Part shown: piece by piece, positions 61,150 through 64,000 of the stretch
Layout of the letters: every line of letters starts with the position of its first letter
How positions within the stretch are numbered: position 1 is the first letter of the stretch
From: Aphodovivens avicola
GTDB taxonomy: Bacteria; Actinomycetota; Coriobacteriia; Coriobacteriales; Eggerthellaceae
Direction: 5' to 3'
NCBI GenBank assembly: GCA_018712515.1
Contig: DVGW01000022.1
Coordinates: forward strand, 62,001-126,000
DNA: 64,000 bases
Program-made: the position numbers and the translations under genes
Notes under the pieces: model-generated
The model's input: only the letters and a program-made list of their open reading frames with translations
The model's database searches: none
What the model was told of the DNA's origin: nothing

Positions 61150-61544
61150 CGCCGCTCGAAAGCGCGATCCTGCGCGAAATGGCCCGTCCGGTCGTCGACA
61201 ACCGGGCCGAAAGGGGCTGCTGCGGGGGATGCGGTGAGTGCTGCGGGAGGGTTCTCCCGCTGTCCGTCTTCGATGTCGCGCGACTCAAGGCGTACGTCGA
61301 GCGGAACGGGATCGAGCCGTCGCCCGGGTCCTGGATCGACGGGGACGGGCTGACGGTCAACATGATGTGCCCGTTTCTGGACGAGGGGAGGATGTGCAAG
61401 GTGTACGAGGCGCGCCCGGAGATATGCAGTGTGTACAGATGCTACCTGCACAAGGCCGGCCTCGTCGAAGCGCCGTACCGCATAGGGTCCATGAGGGTCG
61501 TGGACATGAGGGATGTTTTCGGATGGGCAGATTGCGCGTTCTGA
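61146..61544 (+). CDS. YkgJ-family CxxCxxCC protein
   Basis: 132 aa. CCGGCGECCGRVLPLSVFDV and MCPFLDEGRMCKVYEARPEI, CSVYRCYL: the YkgJ (UPF0153) cysteine pattern, probably binding zinc or an iron-sulfur cluster. Function unknown. Last gene of the overlapping run; after it GC content drops. Confidence 0.85.
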   Translation: MTPLESAILREMARPVVDNRAERGCCGGCGECCGRVLPLSVFDVARLKAYVERNGIEPSPGSWIDGDGLTVNMMCPFLDEGRMCKVYEARPEICSVYRCYLHKAGLVEAPYRIGSMRVVDMRDVFGWADCAF

Positions 61545-62294
61545 GGGATATCGCTCGCGAGATACGTAGATGTGCATCGGAAACATGTCGAAAGCACGAG
61601 AAAAGAAGGAGAGCGACTGCGTCATGAGCGATCAGGGCACGAAGAGCATGACGTTAGCGCTGTCTAGAGCGTAATAAGTCCGATAAAGATACGGCGGCTT
61701 TGGTGAATAATGAGCTGCTAGAAGATGGTGAAACGATAATGGAGGATCAAGAAAGGGCCGCGCTACTGCACGGCCCCGATTGGCGTAGATGGGGGGTCGA
61801 GGGTTCGAACCTCTGTGCTGGTCACGTGCAAGTCTGTCACATGTGCCGATAATCGAGCGCCACCCCCACCTAGGCACAAAGCTCCCTCGATCATCTGTAG
61901 ACATGCTGCCATAATTACCCCTTTCTCGTAACAGCCGTTTGCTATAGCGAAAACGAGGGCAAGCGCTAGAGGTATTACCATGAACACCTCAATCGAAAAT
62001 GACAGAGTGACAGACATTGACGACTATGCTCAGTTTAGCACGTTGTCGATCGTTGTGAAGTTGATTGGTGTCCCTGTTGGGTTCGATGGCCGATTGATTT
62101 TTTGGTCAGTTGCTTTTAGCTATGCCGAACAATGCGAATCGATGGATATCATGCTGTATTCAGATCTAATAAACTCGAATATACGATTAAGCGTTACCGT
62201 TCGAACAATTTCTTCTATTTTAAGACGTTATTTGCAGATTAATAGCAAAAATTAGCTTATAATCGATACATCTGTAGAGCGAAAGGCAAATGCA
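61545..62294. other. 750-bp low-GC gap, no confident gene
   Basis: A minus-strand terminator-like hairpin (GGGCCGTG...CGCGGCCC, 61755-61776, followed by TTTCTT) suggests leftward transcription ending here. A minus-strand frame (61763-62017) encodes a hydrophobic stretch (VIPLALALVFAIANGCY) but ends inside this hairpin. A plus-strand frame at 61980-62255 has no ribosome-binding site. A T-arm-like GGGTTCGAACC at 61802 is not part of a tRNA. Confidence 0.5.
62258..62263 (+). promoter_or_regulatory. Promoter -10 of the defence pair
   Basis: A perfect TATAAT, 31 bases before the ATPase start. The nearest -35 (TTGCAG, 62232) has a 20-bp spacer. Confidence 0.5.
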
Positions 62295-63635
62295 ATGCTT
62301 ATTGAGTTCGAAGTGTCGAATTATAGATCGATCAAAGATCCCGCTAAACTGTCACTTGCTGCTATTAACTACTATAAAGAGAATAAGGATCAGCTGATTT
62401 TCGACACGCTCCCTGGTCTTTCTGGCGTTAATTATGTAAGAGCAGCTGCGGTGTATGGACCGAATGCTTCCGGAAAATCATCGATTTTTCAAGCTCTGTC
62501 TACCATGAGGGATATGGTTCTTTCCTCCTCAACGAAGAAAGCGAGCTATAGGCTTCCCTATGATCCGTTTGCTTTCGATGAGGAGTGCAAGAAAAAACCC
62601 ACTAGTTTTTCGGTGATGTTTACAGCTGGTGGCGTTAGATTCCAATATGAGTTTTCCTATGTCGCGGATAAAGTTCTGACAGAGAGTCTTTTTGCGTATC
62701 CAAAAGGCCGTAAGCAGGTTTGGTTCACTCGATCTCCTTCATCAAATGGGGATGCTTCTTCTATGGATCGGGTTGTTTGTGGCTCTCCTTACTTGGGTAT
62801 CCCATCCGCTATTGTGCCTCTGTTGAACGATAACGCCTTGCTTCTTTCATTGCTTGCAAATTATCCAAAATTCGAAGATAGCAAAACGATCCAGCCGATC
62901 TACAAATGGTTTGCTGATGATCTGATGATTATCCGTCGAGGGCCCAACGAGAACGTTCGTCTGCCTTTCTCTGGAGAGATTGTCGACGGAAAAACCGGGA
63001 GCGACTACCAAAGAAAGTTTATTCAAGATATGCTGAGAAAGGCGGACGTCGGAATCGTCGAAGCGAAGATTGCGCGTAGGTCGATGTTCGAAGAAGTCAA
63101 AGCGATGGGGTTGAAGCTTGGCATAAACGAAGACGATTCGGAATTTCGAGAGCTTCTTGAGGGTCTCGACGATGCTAATAGGGAGATCAAAACGGTCGTT
63201 TTCTCTCACTTAGGTCAGGATAAGGCTGTCGAGTTCGAAATTGCCAACGAGTCTGATGGAACCCAACAGCTTTTCGTTTTGAGCGGGTATATCGCAAGGT
63301 CGATTGAATGCGGCTCGACTATCTTTGTAGATGAACTGGATGCGTCGATTCATCCTGCGTTGGTCAAGGAAGTTATTAATTGTTTTCTCGATCCTAAATG
63401 CAATACGAAAAATGCTCAGCTTGTGTTCTCGGCGCATAATCCATGCTTATTGGAGGACGGTTTCTTGAGAAGAGATCAGATTTGGCTCACGGAAAAGAAG
63501 AGCGGTGCTACCGTTCTCTATCCTATTTCCGAATTTTCTCCGCGAAAGAAAGAGTCTTTAATGAATGGTTACCTTGCTGGTAGGTATTCTGCTACGCCGG
63601 TGGTTCCCTACTGTTTCGGTTGCGCGAAAGAATGA
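62295..63635 (+). CDS. AbiLi/RloA-type AAA ATPase (phage defence)
   Basis: 446 aa. OLD/SMC-like ATPase: FEVSNYRSIKDPAKLSLAAI at the start, Walker A YGPNASGKSS, signature-like SDGTQQLF, Walker B STIFVDELDASIHP and the switch His in VFSAHNPCLLE. No Toprim domain is fused. Followed 7 bases later by a RloB gene, the pair known as RloA/RloB or AbiL, which blocks phage growth in Lactococcus. GC content is well below the rest of the element, a sign of separate acquisition. Confidence 0.88.
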   Translation: MLIEFEVSNYRSIKDPAKLSLAAINYYKENKDQLIFDTLPGLSGVNYVRAAAVYGPNASGKSSIFQALSTMRDMVLSSSTKKASYRLPYDPFAFDEECKKKPTSFSVMFTAGGVRFQYEFSYVADKVLTESLFAYPKGRKQVWFTRSPSSNGDASSMDRVVCGSPYLGIPSAIVPLLNDNALLLSLLANYPKFEDSKTIQPIYKWFADDLMIIRRGPNENVRLPFSGEIVDGKTGSDYQRKFIQDMLRKADVGIVEAKIARRSMFEEVKAMGLKLGINEDDSEFRELLEGLDDANREIKTVVFSHLGQDKAVEFEIANESDGTQQLFVLSGYIARSIECGSTIFVDELDASIHPALVKEVINCFLDPKCNTKNAQLVFSAHNPCLLEDGFLRRDQIWLTEKKSGATVLYPISEFSPRKKESLMNGYLAGRYSATPVVPYCFGCAKE

Positions 63636-63642
63636 TCAGCTT

Positions 63643-64000
63643 ATGGGGAGGAGATCGGTAAGGAGATCGACTGGGTATAGAAAATCAAGGGATGCGATTA
63701 GGATCATATGCGAAGGGGATGTTACGGAGGTCTGCTACATCAAGGGTTTGCTGGTCGATTCTCACGTGAGCAGAGACCTCATTCGCATTCTTCCTTCGAG
63801 GCATACTGATCCTGTTGGGCTCGTAAAAGAAGCGATTGAACACAAAAAGAAGAATAAAAGGAAATCAAAGAGTGGAGAAGAGATATCAATAGACCGTTGG
63901 TGGGTGGTTGTCGATGTCGAGCGTGAAAACAACAAAAAGGCTATTGCTGAAGCCATTCGCCTTGCTGTTGCCAACGGGATCCTGATAGCATTCAGCGATC
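63643..64000 (+). CDS. AbiLii/RloB-family protein (partial, 3' end outside window)
   Basis: The first 119 residues are visible. IICEGDVTEVCYIKGL matches the EGxTExxY start of RloB, and WWVVVDVER carries the acidic DxE of its Toprim-like core. Probably the effector nuclease partner of the upstream ATPase. ATG 63643 has a weak ribosome-binding site; an ATG overlapping the ATPase stop at 63632 is out of frame. Confidence 0.85.
   Translation, partial: MGRRSVRRSTGYRKSRDAIRIICEGDVTEVCYIKGLLVDSHVSRDLIRILPSRHTDPVGLVKEAIEHKKKNKRKSKSGEEISIDRWWVVVDVERENNKKAIAEAIRLAVANGILIAFSD

Larger units (their letters stand above)
46812..64000. mobile_element. Integrated temperate-phage-like element (left part)
   Basis: Starts at the 3' end of tRNA-Val and runs past the window end. 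It has integrase, lysogeny switch, early replication genes, methyltransferase and anti-restriction genes, and a defence pair. Genes overlap by 1-4 bases in long runs, unlike the chromosome to the left. No head, tail, packaging or conjugation genes and no right attachment copy are present in view, so phage versus other integrative element is inferred from the early genes. Confidence 0.85.

Noticed and set aside
61796..61840. Possible tRNA from a GGGTTCGAACC T-arm-like sequence
   Set aside because: No acceptor, D-arm or anticodon arm can be drawn around it, and the CCA-side bases do not pair.
61980..62255. 91-codon plus-strand open frame
   Set aside because: No ribosome-binding site, no domain, and AT-rich sequence with weak coding character.

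Overview
The window is 64 kb of high-GC bacterial DNA (about 65% GC over most of its length). It carries a mreBCD-mrdA-rodA cell-shape operon, a four-gene NAD(P)-linked sulfhydrogenase, molybdopterin and radical-SAM enzymes, FKBP-type isomerases and an anaerobic lactate/thioredoxin set. Gene content and codon use fit an anaerobic actinobacterium of the Coriobacteriia, most likely the Eggerthellaceae (Eggerthella/Gordonibacter/Adlercreutzia/Slackia relatives). This is inference; there is no rRNA in the window.

Layout of the chromosomal part (1-46.7 kb). 1-9.4 kb: housekeeping genes (partial DEAD-box helicase, GT28 lipid glycosyltransferase, tRNA-Arg, RlmD, GtrA/GT2 pair, tRNA-Glu, cyclophilin, TPR membrane protein, Ndk). 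9.6-13.6 kb: hydBGDA, a group 3b [NiFe] hydrogenase operon. 13.6-16 kb: a repeat-rich insertion carrying one nuclease-like gene between two copies of a 48-bp direct repeat. 16-25.7 kb: mreB-mreC-mreD-PBP2-rodA, a DUF697-like gene and the paired radical-SAM/DUF2344 genes. 25.9-36.6 kb: an accessory catabolic region with an FKBP protein, a Cys-rich protein, a cytoplasmic GAF histidine kinase with a LuxR-type regulator, a two-subunit molybdenum enzyme resembling pyrogallol-phloroglucinol transhydroxylase, a second FKBP protein, a VOC protein, an N-terminally deleted SDR gene and a DASS-family transporter. 36.7-46.6 kb: ldh, degV, trxB, prfA, prmC with a large insertion, a DUF3825 gene, a purine nucleoside phosphorylase and small genes.

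From 46.7 kb to the end lies an integrated temperate-phage-like element. A tyrosine integrase sits beside tRNA-Val(GAC). It is followed by a lysogeny region (MBL lipoprotein, DUF3006 protein, membrane protein, S24 repressor, three operator-like sites, Cro-like protein), an early replication and recombination region of tightly overlapping small genes (Walker ATPase, DUF669, ERCC4 nuclease, primase-helicase with a frameshift, iteron-like repeats), an anti-restriction/modification group (C5 methyltransferase, Lar-like proteins), and an AT-rich end with an AbiL-type (RloA/RloB) defence pair running off the window. No structural phage genes and no second attachment site are visible.

The most unusual signals are non-coding. 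(1) A dispersed hairpin element at 4346-4467 and 41018-41133 has two sequence boxes of 19 and 23 bases that are identical in both copies, while the outer and inner stems differ completely yet stay self-complementary. That is a covariation-like signature of a structured nucleic acid. (2) A family of about 29-bp inverted-repeat ends brackets 170-211 bp units at 14.0, 15.5 and 45.9 kb. (3) Three tandem units at 4.1-4.4 kb have conserved AAAGTCA loops with changing stems.
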